From an uncultured Faecalibacterium sp. (GTDB lineage: Bacteria > Bacillota > Clostridia > Oscillospirales > Ruminococcaceae): DNA of 44,731 nt. The notes under the pieces are model-generated. The model saw only the letters and a program-made list of their open reading frames with translations. It had not been told where the DNA came from and ran no database searches. Below, piece by piece: positions 1 through 8,936 of this stretch (within the stretch, counting starts at the first letter, position 1; each line of letters starts with the position of its first letter). The stretch covers positions 1 to 44,731 of the forward strand of contig CAJFNF010000013.1 of NCBI GenBank assembly GCA_904394215.1, given 5' to 3'. Both the position numbers and the translations under genes were made by a program.

Positions 1-27
1 GTGTATTTTTGTCTGGACATACGAACA

Positions 28-66
28 CCCCCTGTATAGGTTTATTTTCCTACACAGGGGGCGTTT
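28..66 (+). terminator. Rho-independent terminator of an off-window gene
   Basis: A 13-base arm (28-40) pairs with 49-61 apart from one mismatch, around an 8-base loop, and is followed by CGTTTTG. The T-rich side is on the plus strand, so it most likely ends a plus-strand gene left of the window. It also separates that gene from the convergent ROK kinase. Confidence 0.7.
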
Positions 67-124
67 TGTCTATTGTCCGTTTTTACTGGTTCGGTTCACG
101 GAGCAGAGGGCTTTTTCTTGTGCG

Positions 125-1048
125 TCAGGCTTTGTGCAGCAGGAACCGCAAAGCGCCGATGAGGTTGGCGTCGTTGCCGTAGCGGAAACGGACAATCTCG
201 GGCTTGCCAAAGGCAGTAAAGGGAATCCCTGCGTATATCTCATCCAGCTTGGTGCGGATGATGTCGGTGACCTCGGGGCGGGCGCTGATGCCCCCGCCGA
301 TGGCATACCGGCCCAGGTCCAGCAACGATTGGACCGCATAAATGCCGGCCGCCGTCATCTCCCCGAAGTCCTCCAGGGCTGCGGCTGCCTCCGGCTCGCC
401 GGCATCATACGCCGCGAAGAACTGCAGGCCGTCCAGGCCCTCTGGGGAAATCCCTTTCCGGGCTGCGTAGGCCCGGAGCAGGCCGGTGGCGGAAGCGTAG
501 CTGCCCCACAGGGACCTCCATCCTTCCGGGGCGTTCTCCCTGAGGCTATGAGTGATTCCCTGAAACCGGGTCGGCAGAAAGGACAGCTCCCCCGCTGCAA
601 AGGTATTCCCCATCCAGATCTGGTGGTTCAGGACGATGGCGCCGCCGGTGCCGGTCCCCAGCACCAGGACGGCCCCGTTGGGCACGTCCGCCAGGGCGCC
701 GGTCCAGGCCTCGGCGTTGGCGGCGCACTTGGCGTCATTGGCCGCACACACCGGCCTGCCCAGCCGCTGTTCCAGCATCTGCCCTATGGGGGCATTCCGG
801 ATGTAGACCAGGGAGCCCCCGGTGTAGGCCATCCCCGCGGCGGTGTCAATCCGCCCCGGCATGGACACCGCTACCTCTTCGTACTCTCCGCCATACCGGC
901 GGCCGATCCCTTCCAGCGCTTCCAGCAGGTGCTCCATGGTATCGGTGGGGGTGGGGACTTTGCCGTTTGCCAGAAAGCTGCCATCTTCCCCCATCAGGGC
1001 ATACTTGATGAAGGTGCCCCCAATGTCAAATGCCAGATACTGTTTCAT
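125..1048 (-). CDS. ROK family sugar kinase without the zinc motif
   Basis: A 307-residue cytoplasmic protein of the ROK (repressor/ORF/kinase) family, which phosphorylates a hexose or glycoside with ATP. The N-terminal phosphate-binding motif DIGGT is at residues 7-11, a second motif reads GTGTGG, and the likely catalytic Asp is in CAANDAKC. The CxCGxxGCxE zinc-binding signature of most ROK glucokinases is not present. That fits the zinc-less ROK kinases, some of which act on beta-glucosides, but the substrate is not readable. There is no N-terminal helix-turn-helix, so it is a kinase and not a repressor. I chose the ATG at 1048 because GAAAGGAAGG lies just upstream; an in-frame start at 1072 would overlap the next gene. 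It is the last gene of a minus-strand run with a PNPOx-like protein and an aldo/keto reductase. Confidence 0.85.
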   Translation of the reverse strand: MKQYLAFDIGGTFIKYALMGEDGSFLANGKVPTPTDTMEHLLEALEGIGRRYGGEYEEVAVSMPGRIDTAAGMAYTGGSLVYIRNAPIGQMLEQRLGRPVCAANDAKCAANAEAWTGALADVPNGAVLVLGTGTGGAIVLNHQIWMGNTFAAGELSFLPTRFQGITHSLRENAPEGWRSLWGSYASATGLLRAYAARKGISPEGLDGLQFFAAYDAGEPEAAAALEDFGEMTAAGIYAVQSLLDLGRYAIGGGISARPEVTDIIRTKLDEIYAGIPFTAFGKPEIVRFRYGNDANLIGALRFLLHKA

Positions 1049-1068
1049 GGACCTTCCTTTCTCTTGGG

Positions 1069-1473
1069 TCAAAACCGGAATGTTTCGGCCGGGCGGGTGA
1101 AGGAGCTGATGGTGGCTTCCCCGCCCTTGAAGTAGAACACCTGGGTGTTGCCGTCGTCTGCCGCGTACATTTTTTGCAGGGAGGGGTAGGCGTCCAGCAT
1201 GGACTGTTTGGCTTCCAGCCGGTCATCCTCTGCCAGTTCTCCCGCCACCCGGATCCACTCCCCGTTCATAAAGGCGCAGAGTTCCACCTTGGGGTTGGCC
1301 AGGATCTGCCGGGACACCGCCTTCACCTTGCCGGTCTGGATATACAGCTTTCCCTCAAATACATGGGCCGTCCCAAAGGGCCGGACCCGGGGCTGGTCCC
1401 CCTCGGCGGTGGCCAGATAATAGGTGCCTGCCTCCTGCAGGAAGCGGGCCACACGTTCCACATTTTGTTCCAT
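1069..1473 (-). CDS. Pyridoxamine 5'-phosphate oxidase-fold protein
   Basis: A 134-residue protein of the small FMN-binding split-barrel (PNPOx-like, NimA-type) family. Typical features are the N-terminal helix ending in YYLATAEGDQPRVRPFG, followed by a KLYIQTGKVKAVSRQI segment and VELCAFMNGEWIRV. Such proteins bind FMN or F420 and act as small oxidoreductases of poorly defined substrate; it is too short and divergent to be the true PdxH enzyme. The ATG at 1473 has AAAGGAGGA upstream and is preferred over the in-frame ATG at 1503. It lies 20 bases upstream of the ROK kinase start and about 40 bases downstream of the aldo/keto reductase, so the three are probably co-transcribed. Confidence 0.8.
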   Translation of the reverse strand: MEQNVERVARFLQEAGTYYLATAEGDQPRVRPFGTAHVFEGKLYIQTGKVKAVSRQILANPKVELCAFMNGEWIRVAGELAEDDRLEAKQSMLDAYPSLQKMYAADDGNTQVFYFKGGEATISSFTRPAETFRF

Positions 1474-1512
1474 TCCAAATCCTCCTTTGGTCGTGTTTTG
1501 CATTGCCCTGGT

Positions 1513-2313
1513 TCAGGGCCAGCCGAACAGGGACGCCGGCCCTTCCAGGGCGCCGATGTGGGCCAGCTCCTCCCCGCTGAGGGTGAAGTCAAACACCGCA
1601 ATGTTTTCTTCCATCCGTTCCCGGTGGGCAGATTTGGGGATCACCGCAATCCCGTTCTGGATCAGATACCGCAGGGCCACCTGGGCCGTGCTCTTGCGGT
1701 GGGCCCGGCCGATTTCCAGCAGCACCGGCTGGTGGAACACGTCCCGCCGCCCCTCGGTAAAGGGAGCCCAGGACTGCATCCGGGTTCCCCGGGCCGCCAT
1801 GGCCCGCTGCAGCGCCAGCCGGGGATAATAGACGTGTGATTCCACCTGGTTCACCGCCGGGCGGATTTCGCACTGTTGTACCAGGGCGTCATATTCCTCT
1901 TCGTTGAAATTCGACACCCCGATGGCCCGGGCCTTCCCGGCCCGGCAGGCCTCTTCCATGGCCCGGTACATCTCGGCAGACTCAGGGTAAGGCTCGTGAA
2001 GCAGCAGCAGATCCACATAGTCGGTGCCCAGGGCCCGGAGGGAGCGGTCAATATCCTCCCTGGCCTTCTGGTAGCTGTTGCTGGGCTGCCACAGTTTGGT
2101 GGTCAGAAAGATCTCCTGCCGGGGCAGGCCGCTGTCTTTCACAGCCTGGCCCACGGCCTCCTCGTTCTCATACATCCGGGCCGTATCCAGCAGCCGGTAG
2201 CCCACTTCCAGGGCCGTCCGGATGGCCTCCCGGCCCTCCTGCCCCCGCAGGGTCCAGGTGCCAAAGCCCAAAGCCGGCATCCGGATTCCATTCCACAGGG
2301 TAAAATACTCCAC
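1513..2313 (-). CDS. Aldo/keto reductase
   Basis: A 266-residue NADPH-dependent aldo/keto reductase with a single TIM barrel and no iron-sulfur extension. The catalytic tetrad is visible: Asp and Tyr in LLDTARMY, Lys in LTTKLW and His in LLLLHEPYP. IGVSNFNEEE and VIPKSAHRERMEENIAVFDF are the usual family signatures, the latter binding the cofactor. The best start is a GTG at 2313, because AAGGAGG sits 7 bases upstream. A TTG at 2331 is in frame but lies inside that ribosome binding site. Physiological substrate unknown; members reduce small aldehydes and ketones. Confidence 0.88.
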   Translation of the reverse strand: MEYFTLWNGIRMPALGFGTWTLRGQEGREAIRTALEVGYRLLDTARMYENEEAVGQAVKDSGLPRQEIFLTTKLWQPSNSYQKAREDIDRSLRALGTDYVDLLLLHEPYPESAEMYRAMEEACRAGKARAIGVSNFNEEEYDALVQQCEIRPAVNQVESHVYYPRLALQRAMAARGTRMQSWAPFTEGRRDVFHQPVLLEIGRAHRKSTAQVALRYLIQNGIAVIPKSAHRERMEENIAVFDFTLSGEELAHIGALEGPASLFGWP

Positions 2314-2345
2314 TCTTTTTCCTCCTTGCAAATCTTTTCAGCCCG

Positions 2346-2987
2346 TCACGCCGTTGGGTCTGTGTTGCCCAGGTCCTCCTGTTCTTCCTGATCCTCCTGA
2401 TTTTCCTGGTCCTTGTCGGTGTCCTCCGTCGTCAGGTTTTCCTCTCCCCCGCCCTGCAGGCCGCTCTTATAGTAGGCCAGGATCAGCCAGACCGACCCCG
2501 TTTCTCCTTCGCCATAAACCACGGCCAGATTCTTCAGCCTGTGAAACTGCAGCTCTGAGTTCGGATCACTATTCACCTTTTTCACATCGGTGAGAAACGC
2601 CGTCCCTGCCTGGGTAGCGGGCATCGTGCCATCATATACAAAGACAACCGTATCCTTCAGTTCCGGCATCCCATCCAGCTCCGCCGGCTGTTCCTTGTCC
2701 CAATAGGACTGGGGATTCTGCAGCACATACGCCAGACAAAAATCGGCGACCTGGTCCAGGGAAGAATCCGATTCCACCGGTTCTCCCAATTCATTGCCCA
2801 AATTCAAAATGGCAACCAGCTGTTTTTCCAGCTCCTGGGCCTCGCTCTCCTGTGCGGTTTCATCTTCCGCAGGGGGTGCAGAACTGGCAGAGGGATCTAC
2901 CGGTGCAGAGCCACAGCCGCTCAGCAGAACCGAGGCCAGCATTGCCGCAGCCATCATTCGCTTCATTCGTCCGATCCGGTAGATCAT
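2346..2987 (-). CDS. Putative lipoprotein with acidic C-terminus
   Basis: A 213-residue exported lipoprotein of unknown function. The N-terminus is basic and hydrophobic and ends in a lipobox (VLLSGC), so the mature protein would be anchored on the outer face of the membrane by its Cys. A short Ser/Ala/Glu-rich linker follows, then a folded domain, then a low-complexity tail very rich in Asp, Glu and Gln. No catalytic motif was recognised. The ATG at 2987 has AAGGAG seven bases upstream; an ATG at 2966 is also possible. It lies 32 bases upstream of the aldo/keto reductase on the same strand. Confidence 0.75.
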   Translation of the reverse strand: MIYRIGRMKRMMAAAMLASVLLSGCGSAPVDPSASSAPPAEDETAQESEAQELEKQLVAILNLGNELGEPVESDSSLDQVADFCLAYVLQNPQSYWDKEQPAELDGMPELKDTVVFVYDGTMPATQAGTAFLTDVKKVNSDPNSELQFHRLKNLAVVYGEGETGSVWLILAYYKSGLQGGGEENLTTEDTDKDQENQEDQEEQEDLGNTDPTA

Positions 2988-3240
2988 ATCCCTACTCCTT
3001 TCTTCCATACCAGGGGCCAGGCGCACCGCCCCGGGCGACACATCCGGCCTTTGCCTGCACCACTGGCCAGCTGCCAGCAATGGTCCATGGTTTCATTCGG
3101 TTATGGCTATGATACCACCTTATAAGTTGTCGAATCAAGGAAAGTTGGGTCGATTTTTGTTTGATTGCAAGTTTTATCTTTTCTCTACAAAATTCCCGTT
3201 TCAAATTTGTAAAGTCAGCACAAGGCATTTCTGCCCCATC
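2988..3240. other. Intergenic region upstream of the lipoprotein
   Basis: About 250 AT-richer bases with no convincing coding sequence. On the minus strand a TTGATT / TATCAT pair 18 bases apart (about 3105-3135) could be the lipoprotein promoter, but the match is modest. Nothing else was recognised. Confidence 0.4.
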
Positions 3241-3280
3241 CAAACCAAAACACCCCCGGGCCCAGCAGGTCCGGGGGTGC
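3241..3280 (-). terminator. Terminator of the two-TM unknown gene
   Basis: A 9-bp GC stem (CACCCCCGG at 3251-3259 with CCGGGGGTG at 3271-3279) is followed on the minus strand by TTTTGGTTT. It directly follows the stop of the gene at 3293-4303. Confidence 0.8.
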
Positions 3281-3292
3281 GTTCAGGGCACA

Positions 3293-4303
3293 TCAGCGAT
3301 AGTCTTCGTTCAGGAACATGGGTTTGACGGTGACCACTTCGTCGTACTCTTCCTGGTCCACCTCCACGTCCGAGTTCAGTGCTTTCAGGTCTTTCTTGAC
3401 CACATCCAGGGCCTCGGCCTGGGTGTCAGCCCGGCCTTCCTCCACCGCCCGGATCATCCGGCGCAGCACCACAGGGTGGGCATACCGGGCCGGCACCGGG
3501 AACCCGGGATAGCTCCGCAGATAGTCCTCCATGGCCTTCAGGGCCCGGTCTGCCCGGCCCATCACCACTTTTTTGTTGTTCTGGGCGGTGGGCAGCACGC
3601 TGGCCCCCGAGAACATGAAGATGGCGGCCAGGCCGAACAGGGCAAAGTAGACCCCGAAACTGCCCCGGCCATTCAGCACCATGGCTGCGCCGAACACCAG
3701 GGCAATCAGCCCCAGCACCGTGATGGCCAGGGCCACCCAGCGATAGCTGGGCTTGCTGCAGTGGTAAGCCCGCTTGCGCTTGGCCGACTGGCTCAGCTCG
3801 GTGGACAGTTCCGGCTTTTTCTCCAGGTACTGGACGGCTTCTTCCAGGGCGCGGACGGTCTTTTGGGCGGGCGGGGTCAGCACCGGCTTTTTGCGGGCTG
3901 CCCGCTCCTGTTCCCGCTGGGCCAGCCGCTGCTCGCCGGCGGCGCTCACCCGCTTGATCTCGGGGTGCTCCTTCTCCAGGCAGGCCAGCAGCTGGTCCAC
4001 CTGTTCCTCATACTTGAAATTGCACTGCTTTTCCTTGCCGCCGTCGTACTGCACCACCAGGTAGGGAATCGAAGCGAACATCCCCTTGCCGGAAAAGCCG
4101 CCCTGGCTCATAGCCACCCGCTTGAACACACGGGTGACGGCGGGATAGGTGATGTAATACCGGCGGTCCAGATAGAAGCTGTTGAGATACAGGGCCTTTT
4201 TGCCCACGCCGCAGGGACCGATGCGGCGGCATGCTTTTTTGTCTGCGGCCAGGGTCTCGGGGTCCAGGGCTTCACCGCCCAGCCGCGCTGGTTTGAAGAT
4301 CAT
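3293..4303 (-). CDS. Unknown membrane protein, two TM helices
   Basis: A 336-residue protein I do not recognise. Residues 1-115 look like a small soluble beta-rich domain; the phrase RRYYITYPAVTRVFKR is reminiscent of bacterial PH-like domains, which is inference only. A charged linker follows (about 115-185), then two hydrophobic helices near residues 189-210 and 216-237, then a soluble tail ending in an acidic segment (VEVDQEEYDE). The ATG at 4303 has GGAGG about ten bases upstream. It is monocistronic, with its own terminator downstream and the cstA terminator upstream. Confidence 0.7.
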   Translation of the reverse strand: MIFKPARLGGEALDPETLAADKKACRRIGPCGVGKKALYLNSFYLDRRYYITYPAVTRVFKRVAMSQGGFSGKGMFASIPYLVVQYDGGKEKQCNFKYEEQVDQLLACLEKEHPEIKRVSAAGEQRLAQREQERAARKKPVLTPPAQKTVRALEEAVQYLEKKPELSTELSQSAKRKRAYHCSKPSYRWVALAITVLGLIALVFGAAMVLNGRGSFGVYFALFGLAAIFMFSGASVLPTAQNNKKVVMGRADRALKAMEDYLRSYPGFPVPARYAHPVVLRRMIRAVEEGRADTQAEALDVVKKDLKALNSDVEVDQEEYDEVVTVKPMFLNEDYR

Positions 4304-4349
4304 AACGTTGCATCCTCCAGGCGCCCTGGGGCGCCGTTTTGTTTGATAA

Positions 4350-4392
4350 AAAACCTGCCAGCCGCTGTTGACAGGCAGCGGCTGGCAGGAAG
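4350..4392. terminator. Strong bidirectional terminator below cstA
   Basis: A perfect 14-bp stem (4354-4367 with 4376-4389) with an 8-base loop has a T-run on both sides: TTTTTT after the stem on the minus strand and AAGTTTTTT on the plus strand. It ends cstA on the minus strand. Confidence 0.9.
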
Positions 4393-4424
4393 TTTTTTAC
4401 GTATGCCAGACCGGGCAGGCGAGG

Positions 4425-5906
4425 TTATTTCTTGGCAGGCTGCTTCTTGGTGGCACGGATGAAGATGGCCAGCAGCACGATTGCGAAGATGATACCCACG
4501 GGGTAAGCCACGGTGGTGTTGTAGATGGTGGCACCAGAGGCGTCCTTGCTGTTCAGGAACTGGCCCAGGCACTCATCGCCCAGCACGAAGTAGGTAGCGG
4601 AAACTGCGCTCATGAAGGTTGCAGGGACAGCAGTGATCCAGTAGTTCTTCTTCTGCTGGAACAGGTACATGCTGGCGGCCCACAGAACGATCATGGCCAG
4701 GGTCTGGTTGGTCCAGCTGAAGTAGCGCCACACGATGGCGTAATCCAGATGGCCAACGAAGGCGCCCACCAGCAGCAGGGGCACGCAGAGGACCAGACGG
4801 TTCTTGTAGCCTTCCTGGTCAATCTTGAACCAGTCGGCCAGGGTCAGACGAGCGCTGCGGAATGCGGTATCGCCCGAAGTGATGGGGCAGGCGATGACGC
4901 CCAGCATAGCCAGGGCCACGCCGATGCCGCCCATGGTCTTGGAGCAGACGTCGTAGATGGCGGCGGACTGACCGTTGGCCAGAATAGCCTGCAGGCCAGT
5001 GCTCTTGCCCTGCACAACCTCGTAGATGGAGCAGCCGGCAGCGGCCCAGATCAGAGCGATGACGCCCTCACAGACCATTGCGCCGTAGAACACCATGTGG
5101 CCCTGACGCTCGGACTTCATGCAGCGAGCCATCAGAGGAGACTGGGTGGCATGGAAGCCGGAAATAGCGCCGCAGGCGACGGTGATGAACATGAAGCTCC
5201 AGATGGGCTTGCCGGTGGGCTCCATGTTGTAGAAGTTGGTCCACAGTTCAGGGATCACGTAGTTGGCGTTGGTGAAGATACCGCCGGCCACGCCGATTGC
5301 CATGATGATCAGGCAGATACCAAAGACGGGGTAGATCTTGCCGATGATCTTGTCGATGGACAGGAAGGTGGCGATGAAGTAGTAGGCCAGGATGATCCAC
5401 AGCCACATCTCGGTGTTGGTGATAACGCCGGTGAAGCCGCCATTCTTGAACAGGGTGACGATCAGGCCGGCGGGGCCAACAGCGAAGACGGTACCGACCA
5501 TGACCAGCAGCACCACGCTGAAGATGCGCATCACGGTCTTCATGCCGTTGCCCAGGTAAATGCCGCAGATCTCGGAAATGGAAGCGCCGTCATTGCGCTC
5601 GGACAGCATGCCCGAGAAGTAGTCGTGGACGCCGCCGGCGAAGATGGTGCCGAAGGTGATCCACAGGAACACCACAGGTCCCCAAAGGGCACCTTGCATT
5701 GCGCCGAAGATGGGGCCCAGACCCGCAATATTCAGCAGCTGGACCAGGAACAGCTTCCACTGGGGCATGACAACGTAGTCAACGCCATCGTTGATGCGAA
5801 CAGCAGGAGTTTCCCGGTCATCCGGCCCGAAGGTGTTGTCAACGACTTTACCATAAGTCAGGTAGCCGATGATCAGCAGAGCCAGGCAGAGCAGAAAGCT
5901 TACCAT
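4425..5906 (-). CDS. cstA: Carbon starvation CstA family transporter
   Basis: A 493-residue polytopic membrane protein of the CstA family, whose characterised members import pyruvate or, in some reports, peptides. The family signature is clear near the N-terminus: NDGVDYVVMPQWKLFLVQLL, then LGPIFGAMQGALWGP and FAGGVHDYFSGM. Later come CGAISGFHATQSPLMARC and GDTAFRSARL. The length matches the short Firmicutes form, which lacks the extra C-terminal part of the about 700-residue E. coli CstA and BtsT. The ATG at 5906 has GGAGG upstream. It is a single-gene unit with a recognisable promoter (5972-5999) and a strong terminator. A role in pyruvate or peptide uptake during carbon limitation is an inference from the family. 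Confidence 0.93.
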   Translation of the reverse strand: MVSFLLCLALLIIGYLTYGKVVDNTFGPDDRETPAVRINDGVDYVVMPQWKLFLVQLLNIAGLGPIFGAMQGALWGPVVFLWITFGTIFAGGVHDYFSGMLSERNDGASISEICGIYLGNGMKTVMRIFSVVLLVMVGTVFAVGPAGLIVTLFKNGGFTGVITNTEMWLWIILAYYFIATFLSIDKIIGKIYPVFGICLIIMAIGVAGGIFTNANYVIPELWTNFYNMEPTGKPIWSFMFITVACGAISGFHATQSPLMARCMKSERQGHMVFYGAMVCEGVIALIWAAAGCSIYEVVQGKSTGLQAILANGQSAAIYDVCSKTMGGIGVALAMLGVIACPITSGDTAFRSARLTLADWFKIDQEGYKNRLVLCVPLLLVGAFVGHLDYAIVWRYFSWTNQTLAMIVLWAASMYLFQQKKNYWITAVPATFMSAVSATYFVLGDECLGQFLNSKDASGATIYNTTVAYPVGIIFAIVLLAIFIRATKKQPAKK

Positions 5907-5971
5907 AAAAGATTCCTCCTATTATGATTTTTTGGGCTGAATGCCTGCCGCAATTCAACCGTTCTGCTCCT

Positions 5972-5999
5972 ATTTTAGTCCTTTTTTTCAAAAATGCAA
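5972..5999 (-). promoter_or_regulatory. Predicted sigma-A promoter of cstA
   Basis: On the minus strand, TTGCAT (5994-5999) and TAAAAT (5972-5977) are 16 bases apart in an AT-rich stretch about 65 bases upstream of the cstA start. Confidence 0.5.
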
Positions 6000-6085
6000 G
6001 AGGTTGGTTCATACTTTCTTCATGTTTTATTCAAAATTTACCTATCAACGCACTGCAAAGGTGGTAATATATCAGTCGACTTTTT

Positions 6086-7834
6086 TCAGTCCGACAGCTC
6101 CTGGATTTCCCGCCGGATCAGGGTGCCTGCGGCCCCCGCCAGCTGGTCCATGGTGCGGATCCGGGCCATGCTGCGGCCGTAAATGGCGGCGGCATTTCCG
6201 GCGCTGCTGTCCTCTCCCATAAAGACCGCAGCCACCCGGACCCCCTTCTGCTGCAGGGCCCGGACTTCCCGGGCAGTGTCCTCCACTGCGGGCTGGTCGG
6301 CATAGTCCCGGCCCAGGGGATAGGGGCCTCCCGGGGGAATCCGGTGGCTGTCGTTGGGGCTGGCATCGGTCAGCAAAAGCAGCAGGTGCCGAGGCGCCGG
6401 GGCTGACTGGATCAGCTCCCCTGCCGCCCGCAGGGCCAGGCCGTCCCGGTTCCAGCCCGAGGCGAAGTAATCGAAGATTTTCCGGCTGCCGCCCTTGTCC
6501 CCGAAGCCCTTCAGCACCCGCAGGATGGTGTAGCCCCGCAGGCTGCAGAAGCTGCTGACCCGCACCGGCACGCCGCACCGGTTCAGGCTTTCGGACAGGA
6601 TGTACCCCTGGGCGGCGATGACCTCCTGGCAGTGCATCCGGGAAGAAGAGGCGTCCAGGATCACGTCCACCGAAAAGCCGGGGCGGTTGGTGTTGGACTG
6701 CCGCAGAAAGACCCGGCTGTCCCCCAGCACCGCCGCCCGCCACACCCGGGGGCTGTCCAGCCAGCCGCTGCGGGCGGTCTCGGTTTCCATCTGGCTGTGG
6801 ACCTGCAGGCAGTTGCGGATCTGCTCGGCAAGCCGGAGGATGGCGTTCTGGTAGAGGCTGCTGTCTTTGGTGTAGGCGTCCCGGTTCCGCCGGGCCTGGA
6901 GGGCCGCCTCCTGGGCCAGCCGCCGGGAGTCGGCGGTGGGGGCCCGGTCGGGGTCAGGCACCCCGGCGGTGAACCACAGATGGCACCCTCCATGGATGCC
7001 GGTGCACAGCTGCTGTTCGATGGCCGCCAGGGTCTCGGGGGGATAGAGGGACCGGCCGAAGCAGCTCTCGATGTAGTCCCGGTCGGTGGCGGCATTCTCG
7101 TTCAGCTTGAACCGGGCCCGGGCCAGATCCAGCAGCTTGCCCCCGCCGGAGCCGGCGGCGGTGCTGTGGCCTGCCGACAGCACGTCGGTGTGAACGATTT
7201 CAGTGGGCATGAATTTGGTCAGGGCCGAGGCCCATTTGCCGTCAAAGTGGAGCTTGAGGGGCGCATGGATTTGGGCGCTGCCGTTGAACAGCCCCGCTTT
7301 GGCAAAGGCCTGCCGGACGGCGTCGGCCAGGGCGGCTCCGTCGGTGATGCCGCCGCAGTCCAGGGCTTTGGACAGCCCCGCCTCGTAAGGGGTCATCACC
7401 GGCGGGCGGCGGCCCAACACCTGCCGCCACCGGGCCGACTGGAGGGTGTAGACCAGCTGGTTTTTGGCCATCCACTCCTGGCGGGACAGCTTGTACTCCT
7501 GGCCGAAGAAGTCCCGGGCGTGGTCCTGGCGCAGTTCCGCCAGGGCCGGCCGCTGGGGGCTTTCCAGCTGGAACACGGCGCTTTCCAGGGCCAGCCAGGC
7601 CAGATCGTCCAGCATGGCCTGGCGCCGGTCCTCTGCCCAGGCCCCGAACAGGGCCCGGGGCATCTCCTCCCCATACCACTTGCGGACACAGCCCACAATG
7701 CAGTTCATGTACAGATCGGGGCTGCCATCCTGCTTCAGGGCCAGGAACAGTGGGTCAAAGCCGTAGGCCCCGGCGGCATTCCAGATCTGATTCAACGCCC
7801 GGCGCTGCTGAGCGCTGTAGTGCTGGGTCAGCAT
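6086..7834 (-). CDS. VWA domain protein partner of MoxR ATPase
   Basis: A 582-residue cytoplasmic protein with a C-terminal von Willebrand factor A domain (from about residue 390). The metal-ion-dependent adhesion site is intact: DASSS (DxSxS) near residues 394-398 and a later LLLTDASPND. The N-terminal 380 residues are helical and unassigned. MoxR-associated VWA proteins (CoxE/NorD/ViaA type) work with an AAA+ ATPase to insert metals or remodel a target complex; the target is unknown here. The gene directly follows the MoxR gene: its GTG at 7843 overlaps the MoxR stop as GTGA, but the ATG at 7834 has GAGGGG eight bases upstream and is preferred. Both choices imply translational coupling. Confidence 0.85.
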   Translation of the reverse strand: MLTQHYSAQQRRALNQIWNAAGAYGFDPLFLALKQDGSPDLYMNCIVGCVRKWYGEEMPRALFGAWAEDRRQAMLDDLAWLALESAVFQLESPQRPALAELRQDHARDFFGQEYKLSRQEWMAKNQLVYTLQSARWRQVLGRRPPVMTPYEAGLSKALDCGGITDGAALADAVRQAFAKAGLFNGSAQIHAPLKLHFDGKWASALTKFMPTEIVHTDVLSAGHSTAAGSGGGKLLDLARARFKLNENAATDRDYIESCFGRSLYPPETLAAIEQQLCTGIHGGCHLWFTAGVPDPDRAPTADSRRLAQEAALQARRNRDAYTKDSSLYQNAILRLAEQIRNCLQVHSQMETETARSGWLDSPRVWRAAVLGDSRVFLRQSNTNRPGFSVDVILDASSSRMHCQEVIAAQGYILSESLNRCGVPVRVSSFCSLRGYTILRVLKGFGDKGGSRKIFDYFASGWNRDGLALRAAGELIQSAPAPRHLLLLLTDASPNDSHRIPPGGPYPLGRDYADQPAVEDTAREVRALQQKGVRVAAVFMGEDSSAGNAAAIYGRSMARIRTMDQLAGAAGTLIRREIQELSD

Positions 7835-7839
7835 GGCGC

Positions 7840-8754
7840 TCACCCCTCAAACAGGTCGGCGCCCGACAGTTTCCGGGGAATCCGCTGGGCCATCACATCC
7901 CGGATCAGCCCCTGCTCGTAGCTGTCAAAGGCCTTGTTGGTGATGCCCATGTCCAGGGCTGCCCCCACCGGCACCCCCTTGGCCATCAGGTCCAGGGCAT
8001 CCAGCAGGCCCCGCAGGTCCAGGGCCTTGCTGGAAATCTCAGCGCTGGCGCACTTTTTCTGCAGCTCAAAGAACAGCTGGCCGAACTGGCCCCGGTATTT
8101 CTTTTTCAGCCGGGGGAAGTGGCGGGCCAGCAGCCGGTCCAGGTTCTCGGGGGAGATGGTGGGCATCTGGATCACCGCAAAACGGGAGGTCAAAGCCTCG
8201 TTCAGCTCCCGGGTGCCGGCGTAGCCATAATTCATGGTGGCGATGAACCGGGTGGATTCATCCATGGGAACCCGGTCATAGCCCGGCACGTCGATGGCCC
8301 GGCGGAAGTCCAGAGCCGCATGGAGGACGGCCAGGGCCTCGTTCTTGGCCATGTTGATCTCGTCTAGGATGCCGAATCCACCGTATCTGGCGCACTGGTA
8401 CACCGGCCCGGGGCGGAACTGTACCTGGCCGGCGGCAAAGGTGTCCATGCCGATGAGGCTGGCCGCATCCATGTTCACATGAAAGGACACATTCCAGGCC
8501 GGGCGGCCAAAGGCTGCCGCCAGATTTTCGGCCAGCACATTTTTGCCGGTGGCCTTGCCACCCGCCAGCAGCAGGTTTTTGCCGCACAGCAGGGCGGCCA
8601 GGGCTTCCTCCCAGATCTCCGAGCCATAGTAGTGGTATTTGGGCCGGGGAATCCGGTCCTCCATCCCGGCAGGGGCGGGATGCTGCGCCCGGAACGCCCG
8701 CACTTCCTCCACCAGGGCGGGACGGACCCCTTCCTGTTCCAAAAATTCCAGCAT
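7840..8754 (-). CDS. MoxR-family AAA+ ATPase
   Basis: A 304-residue AAA+ ATPase of the MoxR/RavA branch. Walker A is GGKATGKN (about residues 65-72), Walker B is GILDEIN (about 128-134) and sensor 1 is in FIATMNYGY. The central segment LIGMDTFAAGQVQFRPGPV is the usual MoxR pore-side region. It should form a hexamer that acts with the VWA protein encoded immediately downstream. The ATG at 8754 follows AAGGAGG by 11 bases; the upstream ATG at 8781 has no ribosome binding site. Divergent from the DUF5131 gene. Confidence 0.88.
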   Translation of the reverse strand: MLEFLEQEGVRPALVEEVRAFRAQHPAPAGMEDRIPRPKYHYYGSEIWEEALAALLCGKNLLLAGGKATGKNVLAENLAAAFGRPAWNVSFHVNMDAASLIGMDTFAAGQVQFRPGPVYQCARYGGFGILDEINMAKNEALAVLHAALDFRRAIDVPGYDRVPMDESTRFIATMNYGYAGTRELNEALTSRFAVIQMPTISPENLDRLLARHFPRLKKKYRGQFGQLFFELQKKCASAEISSKALDLRGLLDALDLMAKGVPVGAALDMGITNKAFDSYEQGLIRDVMAQRIPRKLSGADLFEG

Positions 8755-8844
8755 TGTTTTCCAATCCTCCTTACCAGCCATCCAAAAAGGGCGGGAAACC
8801 GCGCCGCCGCGATTTCCCCACCCTTCCGGTGCGCTTCTGCCGCA

Positions 8845-8853
8845 AGTATAGCA
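8845..8853 (-). promoter_or_regulatory. Extended -10 promoter of the moxR-VWA pair
   Basis: Minus strand TGCTATACT: the -10 TATACT is at 8845-8850 with an upstream TG. The -35 region is only T-rich. It lies about 90 bases from the ATPase start. Confidence 0.5.
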
Positions 8854-8903
8854 CAGACCGGAAAAAATAAAAAGTGGCCCCCGTTCCGCCGCCGGGAAGT
8901 TTA

Positions 8904-8912
8904 TGGTACAAT
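8904..8912 (+). promoter_or_regulatory. Extended -10 promoter of the DUF5131 gene
   Basis: Plus strand TGGTACAAT, with -10 TACAAT at 8907-8912 and no clear -35, 25 bases upstream of the start codon at 8937. The transcript leader would be very short. Confidence 0.45.
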
Positions 8913-8936
8913 GGTCCCAAAGAAAGGAGGTCCGCC

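Noticed and set aside
4368..5927. 519-codon plus-strand open frame opposite cstA
   Set aside because: It is antisense to a clear CstA gene, runs through its terminator and has a His/Asp/Gln-rich shadow composition.
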